From assembly GCA_965227935.1 (NCBI GenBank), contig CBDDGS010000055.1:558001-622000 (forward strand): a DNA stretch of 64,000 bases, written 5' to 3'. The DNA is from JAWPMT01 sp965227935 (GTDB lineage Bacteria; Bacteroidota; Bacteroidia; Cytophagales; Cyclobacteriaceae). Of the stretch, positions 33,271-42,536 are shown in pieces. Below the pieces are notes generated by a model. The model was not told the origin of the DNA. It did no database searches and was given only the letters and a program-made list of their open reading frames with translations. Numbering within the stretch: the stretch's first letter is position 1; the number at the start of each line of letters is the position of its first letter. A program made the translations under genes and the position numbers.

Positions 33271-34185
33271 TTACCACGTCCTCCCTTTCATGTATTCATC
33301 CAACTCTGCCCTAGTCATTGGTAACAAATCGGGATTAGCATCAAGCCAACTGAGGAAGTCTTCCTTAATGGCATCGCTCCATCGACCATCGATTTCACCA
33401 GGAGTGTAAGTTCCTTCTTTGAGGCGCTGGTGCCCAAAGCGATCTCGCAACGCCACAAATTCCGCTGAGATAAGGAGGTCAGCCAGCAGATGGGGAGGTA
33501 TGAAGATGACTCCTTCCTTCTTGGCCAGTACCGCGTCTCCGGGGAAAACGGTCGCTTTGCCAATCCGAACAGGGACATTGATGCCTGTGAGCATGGCCTC
33601 CCTCAGGAAGGTGGGATCGAAGTCCCTCACGAAGGCATTGAAGCCTTCAATCCTGCTCAGTCCCTCCAGATCCCTGGCGCTCGCATCGAAAACGACTCCG
33701 GTGCCGGTCTTGGCGAAAATCGCATTCCCGAGATTGTCCCCTATCAGCGTACCATCCTCGATCTTACTGTAGCAGTCCGCTACGTAAACATCACCCGACT
33801 TTAGCATATCGATCGGCCACGAGTTGGAAGCACCAATCCGACCGTCGGCATGACCCTGGTCCAGCAGTCGCTGATTGAACTCAGGACGGAGTGGCATGTA
33901 TTGCGCGGTGAGGGCCCGGCCCACAAATGGATCGTCATTGAGCGATTTCCATCCTCGATCAAACTGATTGTGATATCCCTTTCCCCTCAGGAAGCCCCAG
34001 GCCTCCTCAATGGAGATATTCTTCAGTCGGGCCAGTTGCTGATCGGTGACCATGGGGCGGCCATCTTCCATACGGTCGCCCGTCCATTCGGCCGTGAAAA
34101 ATTCCATCTGCTTACTTGTCGGTTCCACCTGCCCAAGAGCCATTGAAGTGACCAGGCAAAGCGTGAAAAATTGCGCGTATTTCAT
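33271..34185 (-). CDS. Secreted RraA/demethylmenaquinone-methyltransferase-fold protein
   Basis: The 304-residue protein, started at 34185, has a signal peptide (MKYAQFFTLCLVTSMALGQ) and an RraA-like domain: PFVGRALTAQYMPL, GDVYVADCYSKIEDGTLIGD, GTGVVFDASARDLEGL, VFPGDAVLAKKEGVIFIPP. RraA-fold members include RNase E regulators, aldolases and racemase-like hydrolases; a periplasmic or exported one is more likely an aldolase-type enzyme. It sits 11 bp downstream of the Tat-exported enolase-superfamily gene, so they are likely a catabolic pair acting outside the cytoplasm. Confidence 0.82.
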   Translation of the reverse strand: MKYAQFFTLCLVTSMALGQVEPTSKQMEFFTAEWTGDRMEDGRPMVTDQQLARLKNISIEEAWGFLRGKGYHNQFDRGWKSLNDDPFVGRALTAQYMPLRPEFNQRLLDQGHADGRIGASNSWPIDMLKSGDVYVADCYSKIEDGTLIGDNLGNAIFAKTGTGVVFDASARDLEGLSRIEGFNAFVRDFDPTFLREAMLTGINVPVRIGKATVFPGDAVLAKKEGVIFIPPHLLADLLISAEFVALRDRFGHQRLKEGTYTPGEIDGRWSDAIKEDFLSWLDANPDLLPMTRAELDEYMKGRTW

Positions 34186-34196
34186 GATTCTAGAAT

Positions 34197-35588
34197 TTAA
34201 CTCCATGTTCGATCCCAAGATTGATCCTTGTCCCACTCCTTCGTGGGGGCAAAGTATTTTTCACCCTTCCTGAGATGCTCTTTGATTACTGCCTCATTGA
34301 GGTCGATGCCGAGACCCGGTGTATTGGGCACCTTCACATAACCATCCTGGACGATTGGCTTGTCAATCCCCGTGACAAGATCTTCCCACCACTCGGTGTC
34401 CACATCGTGGTGCTCCAGGGCGATAAAGTTCTGGGTTGCTGCGGCCGAGTGCACGTTGGCCATCATTGAGATGGGCGTTCCTGCGAAGTGCAGTGCCATG
34501 GCAATGCCTTTCTCTTCTGCGTAGTCCCCAATCTTTTTCGTCTCGAGAATTCCTCCTGCACTCGCAAGGTCAGGATGGACCATATCCACGGCTCCCGCGT
34601 CGATTAGTTTGACAAAGGCCTCTTTGAGGTAGATGTCTTCGCCGGTCAATGTGGGCGTATTGATGGCTTCAGTGATTTGTCGCCACTGATCGGTGTACTC
34701 CCATGGTATCATGTCTTCCAACCACGCCAGTCGATACTTCTCCACGGCATTCCCCAGACGTATGGCGGAGTTGACGCCAAAGTGCCCAAAGTGATCTGCC
34801 GCCATTGGGATTTCATAGCCCACAATCGACCGCACCTGATCCACGTACTCTACCATCTTGTCCAAACCAAGGTCTGTGATTTGAATGGCTGTGAAGGGGT
34901 GCTTGGTCATCCCATATTTCCCCAGCTCCTCTGTCCACTGCTTGCTTTGATCCCAAACTCCCGCCCCTGAGAGCGCACCGGGAATATCCTTCACCAGCTG
35001 AATGCCAAAATCCATTTTTAGGAAAGTGTAGCCCTTCTCAATTCGCCCTTTCATCCGGGTGGCATACACTTCAGGATCTTTGGAGGATGGAGTGTCGGCA
35101 TAGAGTCGGATCTTGTCCCGATACTTACCGCCCAGCATTTGATAGACGGGCACGCCGTAGGCTTTGCCGGCAAGGTCCCACAGGGCCATCTCCACACCCG
35201 AGACACCTCCTCCCATTCGTCCGTGGCCTCCATATTGCTTGATCATCTTGAACATTTGCTCGACGTTGCACGGATTTTTGCCCAAGAGCCTGCTCTTGAG
35301 AAACAAAGCGTACTTTGGGCTACCATGGTCCCGCACTTCACCAAGGCCATAGATACCTTGATTAGTATCGATTTTGATGATTGGTGCCTTTGTGGTGTAA
35401 GCAATCCTGAGATCGGTGATCTTCAGGTCCGAGGGGTTAGAGTGGCGATTCACCTTCTGGGACAGGTAGTCGACTTGTTCCGCGGCGCTTTCGTGAAACA
35501 TCATACCTAGCGCCAGGCCGCTCAGACCGGCTTTCTGAAGGAAGGCCCTACGGTTGTCACCTGGGCCGTTAGCGTCGTGTTTTTTCAT
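34197..35588 (-). CDS. Tat-exported enolase-superfamily enzyme (mandelate racemase/muconate lactonizing type)
   Basis: The 463-residue protein starts with a Tat signal (RRAFLQKAG; R13/R14, then a hydrophobic stretch). The enolase-superfamily barrel follows: KMD (191-193) after the capping domain, metal and acid residues around D265, E291 (WLEDMIP) and E317 (LTGEDIY), and DMVHPDLASAGG (335-346). This resembles sugar-acid dehydratases and dipeptide epimerases of the MR subgroup, but the substrate is not determined. It is the upstream gene of a two-gene run with the RraA-like gene and is divergent from pheA. Confidence 0.87.
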   Translation of the reverse strand: MKKHDANGPGDNRRAFLQKAGLSGLALGMMFHESAAEQVDYLSQKVNRHSNPSDLKITDLRIAYTTKAPIIKIDTNQGIYGLGEVRDHGSPKYALFLKSRLLGKNPCNVEQMFKMIKQYGGHGRMGGGVSGVEMALWDLAGKAYGVPVYQMLGGKYRDKIRLYADTPSSKDPEVYATRMKGRIEKGYTFLKMDFGIQLVKDIPGALSGAGVWDQSKQWTEELGKYGMTKHPFTAIQITDLGLDKMVEYVDQVRSIVGYEIPMAADHFGHFGVNSAIRLGNAVEKYRLAWLEDMIPWEYTDQWRQITEAINTPTLTGEDIYLKEAFVKLIDAGAVDMVHPDLASAGGILETKKIGDYAEEKGIAMALHFAGTPISMMANVHSAAATQNFIALEHHDVDTEWWEDLVTGIDKPIVQDGYVKVPNTPGLGIDLNEAVIKEHLRKGEKYFAPTKEWDKDQSWDRTWS

Positions 35589-35826
35589 TTTGGTTCATTT
35601 ATCGATGGGTGTTCGTCTAGAAGCCAATGCTTTCTTAAGCTAATCAAAATTGAGGGGCTTCCATCACTTAACCGTCATGTTCGGGCCTGTACTCGCGGGG
35701 CTATTTCGGAGGGTGCTCATAAAGCCGTACACAGTTATCTCCCAAGGGCCATTATTTTGGCTAGGGTTGTTCCGCTCCTCTGACTTAAATTAGAGCTTTG
35801 ATTAGATCGAACCTGTATACCAATAG

Positions 35827-36900
35827 ATGACGCTCGAAGACTTACGTAAGGCCATCGATGACATCGATGACGAAATGATCCAGCTGTTGAACAAACGGAT
35901 GGATGTGGTGCGTGAGGTGGGTGAACTGAAACGGACCAACAAATCAGCTATTTATCGACCAGAGCGCGAGAAGGCCATCATCGATCGCCTACACGAGGCC
36001 AGTAAAAAGGGGAAAGGCTCCCTTAATCGCGCAGCCATCGAAGCTATCTTTTTGGAAATATTTGCCGTCAGTCGCAATTACGAACTACCCGAAAGGGTTG
36101 CCTACCTCGGTCCAGAGGGAAGCTTCACCCACCAGGCGGCCGAGTCAAGGTATGGCGCCATGAGCGACTATCTGGCGTTAGATTCGATCCCGGCTGTTTT
36201 CGACGCTGTGGCCACGTCGCGCGCTCGGTTCGGGGTGGTGCCCCTGGAAAACAACCAGGAAGGCACAGTTCAGGAGACCATCGATTACCTGGGTGTGCAC
36301 GAGCTCAATATCGTGGCTGAGATCGCCCTACCGATTCACTTCTGTATTGCCTCACTGGAGCAGGACCTGGCACATGTCAAGACGATCTACACCAAAGACA
36401 TCGCTTTTCGGCAATGCAAGAACTTCATCAATGACTACTTCGCGCATGCTGTGAAACAGATCCCCGTCAGTTCCACAAGCCGGGCTTGCAAAATAGCTTT
36501 GGAGGAAGAGGGGGCTGCTGCCATTTGCGCGCCCATTGCTGCACGACAATATCGATTGCCTATACTATACAGCAACATCCAGGATTCAGCGGACAACCAA
36601 ACACGGTTCCTGATCCTGAGTCAGAACTTCGTCAATGAAATCAGTGGGGAGGACAAAACTTCTGTCATCGCCCGCCTGCCGGATGAGCCTGGGGCGCTCG
36701 TATCTTTCCTGAAGAAGTTTGAAGACGCCGGCATCAACCTCTGCAAAGTCGAAAGCCGCCCTGCTAAGATTGGGTCACAGTTCAAGTACATATTCTTCGT
36801 GGAACTCGACGGCCACTACAATGATCCAGTGGTCCAGGAAACCATTGCCCCCTACAAAGACAACATCACCTGGCTGGGCAGCTACGTCAGGATGGTCTAG
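35827..36900 (+). CDS. pheA: Bifunctional chorismate mutase / prephenate dehydratase
   Basis: The 357-residue protein has an N-terminal AroQ-type chorismate mutase (about 1-85; LEDLRKAIDDIDDEMIQLLN, YRPEREKAIIDR), a prephenate dehydratase domain (about 90-270; AYLGPEGSFTHQA, VVPLENNQEGTV, DNQTRFLILS) and a C-terminal ACT regulatory domain (about 277-357; DEPGALVSFLKKFEDAGIN, KVESRP). It makes phenylpyruvate for phenylalanine synthesis and is normally feedback-inhibited through the ACT domain. It overlaps the convergent beta-lactamase-family gene by 14 bp and is divergent from the enolase-like gene over a 238-bp region without an obvious motif. Confidence 0.96.
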   Translation: MTLEDLRKAIDDIDDEMIQLLNKRMDVVREVGELKRTNKSAIYRPEREKAIIDRLHEASKKGKGSLNRAAIEAIFLEIFAVSRNYELPERVAYLGPEGSFTHQAAESRYGAMSDYLALDSIPAVFDAVATSRARFGVVPLENNQEGTVQETIDYLGVHELNIVAEIALPIHFCIASLEQDLAHVKTIYTKDIAFRQCKNFINDYFAHAVKQIPVSSTSRACKIALEEEGAAAICAPIAARQYRLPILYSNIQDSADNQTRFLILSQNFVNEISGEDKTSVIARLPDEPGALVSFLKKFEDAGINLCKVESRPAKIGSQFKYIFFVELDGHYNDPVVQETIAPYKDNITWLGSYVRMV

Positions 36901-38161
36901 GATCTGATTCTTCCGGGACAAAAGGACCGTAGACGGCATCCCGAAACTTCTTGTGCACCTCATTGCTAAATGGGAAGATCTGCACAAACAGGACGACTGT
37001 CATTTCGTTCGCGGGATCCACCCAAAAGAGTGTGCTAGCCGCACCATCCCAGAAGAATTCCCCGACCGCTCCGTTTTTCTCTTCGGCTGCTCGCGGTGGT
37101 TCCGTCCTTACAGCGAAGTTGATGCCGAAGCCCACCCGGCCTTTGCCCGGTAGCCAAAGGCTGTCCTCCACTGCTGGCAACTGGTTGGTGGCCATCAATT
37201 CGACGGTTTCTGGCTTTAGGATCGTCGCACCATTGAGCGAGCCTTTGTTCAAAAGCATCTGTGCGAAGGTCATATAGTCGTCGATCGTAGACTTGAGGCC
37301 CCAGCCTCCCGGTTTCATGGGCCAGTCCTGATAGTTGATGGCGTGTACTTCCTCCGGAACGGGTTCTAACTGGCCCTCCCGAGTTTTGCGGTAAATCGTC
37401 GCCACACGATCTCTTTTGTCTTCCGGTACAAAGTAGCTCGTTTCGCTCATCCCCAGTGGATCCAAAACGCGCTCCCGCATCAGCTGATCAAAGGGCTGCC
37501 CCGATAGCAATTCCACCAGGTATGCCTGGACATCTACAGATATGCCGTACTCCCACCTGGTACCCGGTTGATACCCTAAGGGTATTTCGCTCAGACCCAT
37601 GGCCATATCGGCCAGCGTATTGTCGAGCTTCAATAGGTCGGCCTGCCAGTGCAGCGAACTGAGTCCAAGGTCCTCGCGGCGCGAAAAACCCGCTGTATGT
37701 CGGGTGATGTCCCTAATGGTGATCTCCCTATCAGCTCTGGCGAGGATCATTTCACCCGCATTGTCTATACCAGTACAAACCTGCATACCGCGAAACTCTG
37801 GGGCATAGTCTGGTAGACGGTCGTCCAGCTTGAAAGCACCCTCCTCATACAGCGTCATCAAAGTGGTTCCAGTGATGGGCTTTGTCATTGAGTAGATGGT
37901 GGCAATCGTATTGCGGGCCATAGGAACATCCTCCTCTCGATTGGCATGTCCAACAGCCTTAAAATATACTTCTTCGCCTTTTTCGATGATCAGGGCGGAC
38001 GCGCCAACCACAAGGCTATCGGCGACAAATCCAGCCAGCGCAGCATCCAGGCGGCCTCGAGCCTCGTCGTCAATTATTTTGCTGACAGGCTGTTCCTGGT
38101 TAGCAGGAGAGCAGGCAGTGAAAAAAAGAGTCGCAAGCAGCGTGTAAAAGATCGTCTTCAT
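36887..38161 (-). CDS. Beta-lactamase-fold serine hydrolase lipoprotein (class C/esterase type)
   Basis: The 424-residue protein, started at 38161, has a lipoprotein signal (MKTIFYTLLATLFFTAC, Cys17) and a class-C beta-lactamase/DD-peptidase-like domain. The nucleophile motif is SMTK (91-94), followed by YGIS in WEYGISVD as the second motif. The third motif (HxG/KTG) is not clear, so an esterase or peptidase function is more probable than beta-lactam resistance. A start 36 codons upstream was rejected because it loses the signal peptide. Confidence 0.83.
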   Translation of the reverse strand: MKTIFYTLLATLFFTACSPANQEQPVSKIIDDEARGRLDAALAGFVADSLVVGASALIIEKGEEVYFKAVGHANREEDVPMARNTIATIYSMTKPITGTTLMTLYEEGAFKLDDRLPDYAPEFRGMQVCTGIDNAGEMILARADREITIRDITRHTAGFSRREDLGLSSLHWQADLLKLDNTLADMAMGLSEIPLGYQPGTRWEYGISVDVQAYLVELLSGQPFDQLMRERVLDPLGMSETSYFVPEDKRDRVATIYRKTREGQLEPVPEEVHAINYQDWPMKPGGWGLKSTIDDYMTFAQMLLNKGSLNGATILKPETVELMATNQLPAVEDSLWLPGKGRVGFGINFAVRTEPPRAAEEKNGAVGEFFWDGAASTLFWVDPANEMTVVLFVQIFPFSNEVHKKFRDAVYGPFVPEESDPRPS

Positions 38162-38253
38162 AGTTAGGCAACAATTCTTGTTACAAGCTACGAGCTTCTG
38201 CCCAACTTCCAAAGAAGACATCACATGTGACGGCGTATATAGTCGTATCCGCT

Positions 38254-40467
38254 CTAGAGGTTTAGCCAATAGGTCAATTTGAAAACAACTCCTCTATTCT
38301 TTACACCGAAGTTCTCAGTGCCATAGTTGTCTGAGTACACGATGAAAAGGTCCGACATTGGCAGGTACCTCCACTGAAACCGGCTGTTGATGTTCAGATT
38401 TTCAGACTGGGTATTGTATTGGACGAAAGTGGTCCAAAACATGGAATTGCTGAAGTTGACCTCCATGGTCGGCCCGAGCAGATGGAGCGTCGCTTCTCCG
38501 TGGGCATCACCAAGTGAAACGTGATTTTGTGTATACCGAAATCCGAAATTGCCCCAGGGTTGCTGCCGAAAATTCAGGGTCGTGGCCAATTCCGTTCGGG
38601 TGCCAGTATAGAATGCTCCTCGCCCCAGTGAAAGGCTCCCACTGATTGCTTTGCGACTGTCGGAGTTCCATTCCATGCGATAAAAGGTATTGCGGTAAAG
38701 CCCAATGGGTAATGGATTGTCATCTCCTACAAAGTCGGCAGGGACTACCAGGCGGGTATCTCGCATGGACAAATCCATAGTGATCTCCTGCCGATTCTTA
38801 AACCGGGCACTTGTCCAAAAGCCATACCTTCTGGAAAGCACACGACCATCCTCATCAAAAGTCTGTACGGTCCATGGGTTGATTTCCATCACATTGATCG
38901 GGCCGTTTTTGGGGCGATGACGATAGCCGACCCACGCATTGACACGGTCAAACCCAACTCGTATAGTGGTGTCCTCGACGGGGTCGTAGTGGTTCAATGT
39001 CGGCACAAACCCCATGTCTGGAATGTAGTTTTCGCCCACGTGATTGTAGAAAAAAGCGCCGAAGAACTTACTGTCACTATAGCGGGCGCCGACCGTATAG
39101 TAATCGTTGTTGCTCAGCTTCTGCTCGTCAGTGGCTGCATGATACTTCACGGTAGCGGTCAGATAGCCTGACTTCGACACATAATCAAACTCCACGCCAC
39201 CCGCACGATTATAGTCCTTTGACGAAGCGTCTTCAGGCCCACCTCCCAATCCCTGCCGATTCGTCATGAGGACCTTTACCCTCGAGCGTTGCAGGACTTG
39301 CTGTTGAATGGAAGAGACAAAGTAATTGCTGGCCCGAAGGTCATCCGTGGCGCGGGTCTGTACATCCATCACACCTATTCGCAGTGTTTTGGTCACGTTG
39401 CCAGATAGCCTGGCGCCGTAGAGAATAGGCACCGGCTCTCCTTGGTGCAGACCTATTCGGCGAGAGAAGAAAGGGATGATGCCCCACGCGCCGTAGTTGC
39501 TGAAGAGGTCGCTGTTTTCCAGGAAAAACCCTCGCCTCTCTGGAAAGAGGAGACTGAACTGCGTCAGGTTGGTCTGCTGCTGATCGACGTCAACATTCGA
39601 GAAGTCCGGATTAACGGTGAGATCCAGGTTCAATGAAGAAGTCAGGGCGATCTTCGCATCAAGTCCACCATCTGCTTCCGGTCCGCCCTCACCTTCTTCA
39701 AAGTCTCTTGTTACAGATCCCGCCACGTAGGGGATCACGATCACATTGCCATTGTTGGGCTTCAGCTCCTCCTGCCAATGGATCTGCCCCATGTGTCCAA
39801 GGTCCGTTCCGCGGAAACCCAATGGCACCCTTGCCCAGGTAGAGTAGACATTGTTTTTCATGTCGTGGCGGATGAAATTGATACCCCACGTTCGATTGGA
39901 GGGGTCAAAGCGGAGCGTATTGAATGGGATCGCCATCTCCGTCACCCAGAAGTCATCATAGACTTTCGTGGAGGAGTACCACCGGTTATCCCAGTTGGGA
40001 TCACTTTCTGTCTGCGTTCCATCCAGTGTCAATGTTCCTTCTAGCTGAGCACCACCGGCATTCACACCGAAAATGAAGCCATTGTTTTGTTTGTTCATCG
40101 GATCGATCACCACAGTGAAACCGTCGCTACCCCAGTGACCATCTTCATTGTCACGCTTCAGCGACTGGATGACGACATCCTTGCGCTTCTGAAAGCTCCT
40201 GGCTGATATGTACAGAAAGTTTTTGTCGTAGGTGAGCTTCACTTCAGTCTGGGCCACCGCCAGCCCGGAGTCGACCGGCCACTTGTTGATGAATTGGCTC
40301 ATGGTCATCACCTGGTCCCATTCGCCTACGCTCAGAATCCCGTCTATGCTGATTTCACGCTCTTCGTGCGCTGTGACGTCGTACTCGACGCGGGCATCCG
40401 AGTCCGTGGTGGCATATCCGAAGTGCATGAGGGAGCACAACCCAAGTATGAGTATTTGTCGATGCAT
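38254..40467 (-). CDS. DUF5916 outer-membrane protein with CBM9-like N-terminal domain
   Basis: The 737-residue protein has a signal peptide (MHRQILILGLCSLMHFGYAT), a carbohydrate-binding-module-9-like domain (about 30-230; ISIDGILSVGEWDQV, EVKLTYDKNFLYISARSF, DGFTVVIDPM) and a long region rich in amphipathic beta strands ending in an aromatic residue (VVFKLTYWLNL), as in an outer-membrane barrel. This is the DUF5916 organisation; the role is unknown. It lies 92 bp upstream of the beta-lactamase-fold gene on the same strand. Confidence 0.84.
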   Translation of the reverse strand: MHRQILILGLCSLMHFGYATTDSDARVEYDVTAHEEREISIDGILSVGEWDQVMTMSQFINKWPVDSGLAVAQTEVKLTYDKNFLYISARSFQKRKDVVIQSLKRDNEDGHWGSDGFTVVIDPMNKQNNGFIFGVNAGGAQLEGTLTLDGTQTESDPNWDNRWYSSTKVYDDFWVTEMAIPFNTLRFDPSNRTWGINFIRHDMKNNVYSTWARVPLGFRGTDLGHMGQIHWQEELKPNNGNVIVIPYVAGSVTRDFEEGEGGPEADGGLDAKIALTSSLNLDLTVNPDFSNVDVDQQQTNLTQFSLLFPERRGFFLENSDLFSNYGAWGIIPFFSRRIGLHQGEPVPILYGARLSGNVTKTLRIGVMDVQTRATDDLRASNYFVSSIQQQVLQRSRVKVLMTNRQGLGGGPEDASSKDYNRAGGVEFDYVSKSGYLTATVKYHAATDEQKLSNNDYYTVGARYSDSKFFGAFFYNHVGENYIPDMGFVPTLNHYDPVEDTTIRVGFDRVNAWVGYRHRPKNGPINVMEINPWTVQTFDEDGRVLSRRYGFWTSARFKNRQEITMDLSMRDTRLVVPADFVGDDNPLPIGLYRNTFYRMEWNSDSRKAISGSLSLGRGAFYTGTRTELATTLNFRQQPWGNFGFRYTQNHVSLGDAHGEATLHLLGPTMEVNFSNSMFWTTFVQYNTQSENLNINSRFQWRYLPMSDLFIVYSDNYGTENFGVKNRGVVFKLTYWLNL

Positions 40468-40670
40468 GAGTTTTTGACCTTTGTGTAATTTGAAAAACGT
40501 ACCCTGGCATTTCTCTTTGCGCGGGATTGACCTACGACACCCTGTGATGCTCGAAAAGAGCCCATGAGCGTTTCAAGTGCATTCGTAGGTTGCAATGGGC
40601 CCATGGTGCCGAGCAATGGGTAGTTTGTACGTGGAGGGAACTGACGAGGAGGTAGAAAGTATATTTGTAT

Positions 40671-41726
40671 ATGTACGAATGGATAAATAGCAACAAGTTC
40701 CTCCCAAGGCTCACGAGGCATCTCGTGTTCTGGGTGACCATCGTACTGTTCTTCGTGGTGCTTTACGGTAGCTTCAACGACAAGTACTGGCACCAGCTAC
40801 AATTGCAGCTGCTCTTTCTTCCTGATAAAGTCATTCCTACCTATTTCGCGCTGTACTTTCTGATGCCGCGCTTCCTGCTTCGCGAGAAGTACACCCAATT
40901 TTTTGGAGGACTCGTGGTGATTTTGCTGCTATCAGGCTGGCTGCATTGGACATTGCAATATTTTATTGAGCAGCCCATCTACTATCCCGGAGAGTATTGG
41001 GGACCCTATCTCTATCCTGCAAAGATTTTGAAAGCCACGACCTACGTCTATCCTTATGTGTTGGTAGCCTTCCTGATCAAGTTTCTAAAGCACTGGTACG
41101 AGCAGCAGCAAGTGACTGCGGAGCTCGCAAAGGGTCGCCTGGAAACTGAACTGAAACTGCTGAGGACCCAGCTGCATCCGCATTTCCTTTTCAACACGCT
41201 CAACAACCTGTACGCGCTCACATTAAAGAAATCTGATAAAGCGCCTGAATTGGTACTAAAGCTCTCGGAGCTCATGGACTATATGCTTTACGAATGCGGT
41301 GATACCGAACGCGTGCCCCTGGACAGAGAGGTCCAATTCGTCAAAAACTATTTCGAAATAGAGCGCTTGCGGTATGGCGACCGGCTCGACATCAAATCCC
41401 ATTTCTCCTCACACTCCTCAGATTTGATGATTGCACCATTGATTTTCTTACCGTTCTTGGAAAACGCCTTCAAACATGGAGTGAGTGCGGATCTCGAAGA
41501 CGTGTGGATAGATTTGGATTTGCGAGTAGAGGGGAACGAATTGCAGTTTCGTATCCGAAATAGCAAGCCCCCCGGCCCGACCACTAACGGCAATGGAAAT
41601 GGGAATGGCATTGGATTGAAGAACCTGCGCCGCCGTCTGGAATTGCAATATGGGGAGGGGAGCCACGAGCTCACAACTTCATCTACCGCCGATACCTATG
41701 AAGCCCACCTCAGGCTGACATTATAA
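40671..41726 (+). CDS. LytS-type membrane histidine kinase
   Basis: The 351-residue protein (a TTG two codons earlier is an alternative start) has four to five membrane helices (about 18-38, 45-68, 78-98, 118-140), then the His_kinase motif HPHFLFNTLN (H171 phospho-acceptor) and a C-terminal HATPase with N-box LENAFKH. The G-box region contains a run of four Asn-Gly dipeptides immediately before IGLKNL. The LytTR regulator encoded 96 bp downstream is the likely partner; the pair lies convergent to the Kir channel gene. Confidence 0.92.
   Translation: MYEWINSNKFLPRLTRHLVFWVTIVLFFVVLYGSFNDKYWHQLQLQLLFLPDKVIPTYFALYFLMPRFLLREKYTQFFGGLVVILLLSGWLHWTLQYFIEQPIYYPGEYWGPYLYPAKILKATTYVYPYVLVAFLIKFLKHWYEQQQVTAELAKGRLETELKLLRTQLHPHFLFNTLNNLYALTLKKSDKAPELVLKLSELMDYMLYECGDTERVPLDREVQFVKNYFEIERLRYGDRLDIKSHFSSHSSDLMIAPLIFLPFLENAFKHGVSADLEDVWIDLDLRVEGNELQFRIRNSKPPGPTTNGNGNGNGIGLKNLRRRLELQYGEGSHELTTSSTADTYEAHLRLTL
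41586..41609 (+). repeat. Asn-Gly dipeptide repeat inside the kinase ATPase domain
   Basis: Eight codons encode four tandem Asn-Gly pairs directly before the IGLKNL glycine box. Codons alternate AAC/AAT and GGC/GGA/GGG, so the repeat is preserved at protein level but not as an exact DNA repeat. It would extend the ATP-lid loop. Confidence 0.8.
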
Positions 41727-41822
41727 GAAAGAGAGGGCCATTCCCCGGTCATGGGGCACAACTTGTCACTAACCCCTGTGTTGAAATCCCGTATTATTGA
41801 CACAGACTCTCCTATCGCATAC

Positions 41823-42536
41823 ATGAGTAACAAATTGAGTTGCGTGGTCGTCGACGACGAACCACTTGCAATCGAAGTGCTGGAATCCCACATTGGGCAG
41901 TTCGAACAACTCGAGCTGGTCAATAGCTTCCAAAACCCCATTAAGGCTTTCGAATTCATCAAAAGTCATCCTGTCGACCTGGTGTTCATGGATATCCAAA
42001 TGCCGAAGCTCACGGGACTCGATATCTTGCGATCACTCCCTCAGCGACCAAGTGTGATCATCACCACAGCCTACCGGGACTATGCATTGGAGGGCTTCGA
42101 ACTCGAAGTGGCAGATTATCTGCTCAAACCCATTTCACTCGACCGATTTATTCGTGCCATCTCCAAGGTCTCCCTCAATGGCCAAAAACAGCCTCTGCCA
42201 GAGCTGCACGAGTCGGATGCCCTTTTTCTGAAGGTAGATAAGAAGATGGTCAAAGTGCGACTGGGAGAGATCCTCTACATTGAAAGCCAGCGGGATTATC
42301 TTAAGGTAGTCACCAGTGATCAGGAGATCGTCACCCACATGAGTATCAGTGAAGCGGAGAACGTTTTTCCCGCCAGCGATTTCGTGCGAGTACATCGATC
42401 CTTCATTGTCTCAAAAAATCAGATTACCTCCTTCAGCGCAAGTGAAATCGACCTCGGCGATTTCCAGGTGCCTATTGGCCGCAACTACCGTAGTGAAGTA
42501 GCGCGAACACTAAATCAAATGGCGGGCTTGAGCTAG
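41823..42536 (+). CDS. LytTR-family response regulator
   Basis: The 237-residue protein (start at 41823, chosen over 41751) has a receiver domain with D11/D12 and phospho-acceptor D57 (VFMDIQMPK), and a C-terminal LytTR DNA-binding domain (about 130-237; DALFLKVDKKMVKV, ILYIESQRDYLKVV, FVRVHRSFIVS). It probably acts with the LytS-type kinase encoded upstream. Its last 4 bp overlap the 3' end of the Kir channel gene on the opposite strand. Confidence 0.92.
   Translation: MSNKLSCVVVDDEPLAIEVLESHIGQFEQLELVNSFQNPIKAFEFIKSHPVDLVFMDIQMPKLTGLDILRSLPQRPSVIITTAYRDYALEGFELEVADYLLKPISLDRFIRAISKVSLNGQKQPLPELHESDALFLKVDKKMVKVRLGEILYIESQRDYLKVVTSDQEIVTHMSISEAENVFPASDFVRVHRSFIVSKNQITSFSASEIDLGDFQVPIGRNYRSEVARTLNQMAGLS

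Noticed and set aside
35589..35826. Small gene or riboswitch between the enolase-like gene and pheA
   Set aside because: The only open frame (35577-35783) overlaps the neighbouring start and looks random; no attenuator hairpin or Phe-rich leader peptide was found upstream of pheA.
36887..38161. Antibiotic-resistance beta-lactamase
   Set aside because: SxxK and YxS-like motifs fit the wider class-C/esterase family, but the third motif is not clear and the protein is a lipoprotein, so resistance cannot be claimed.
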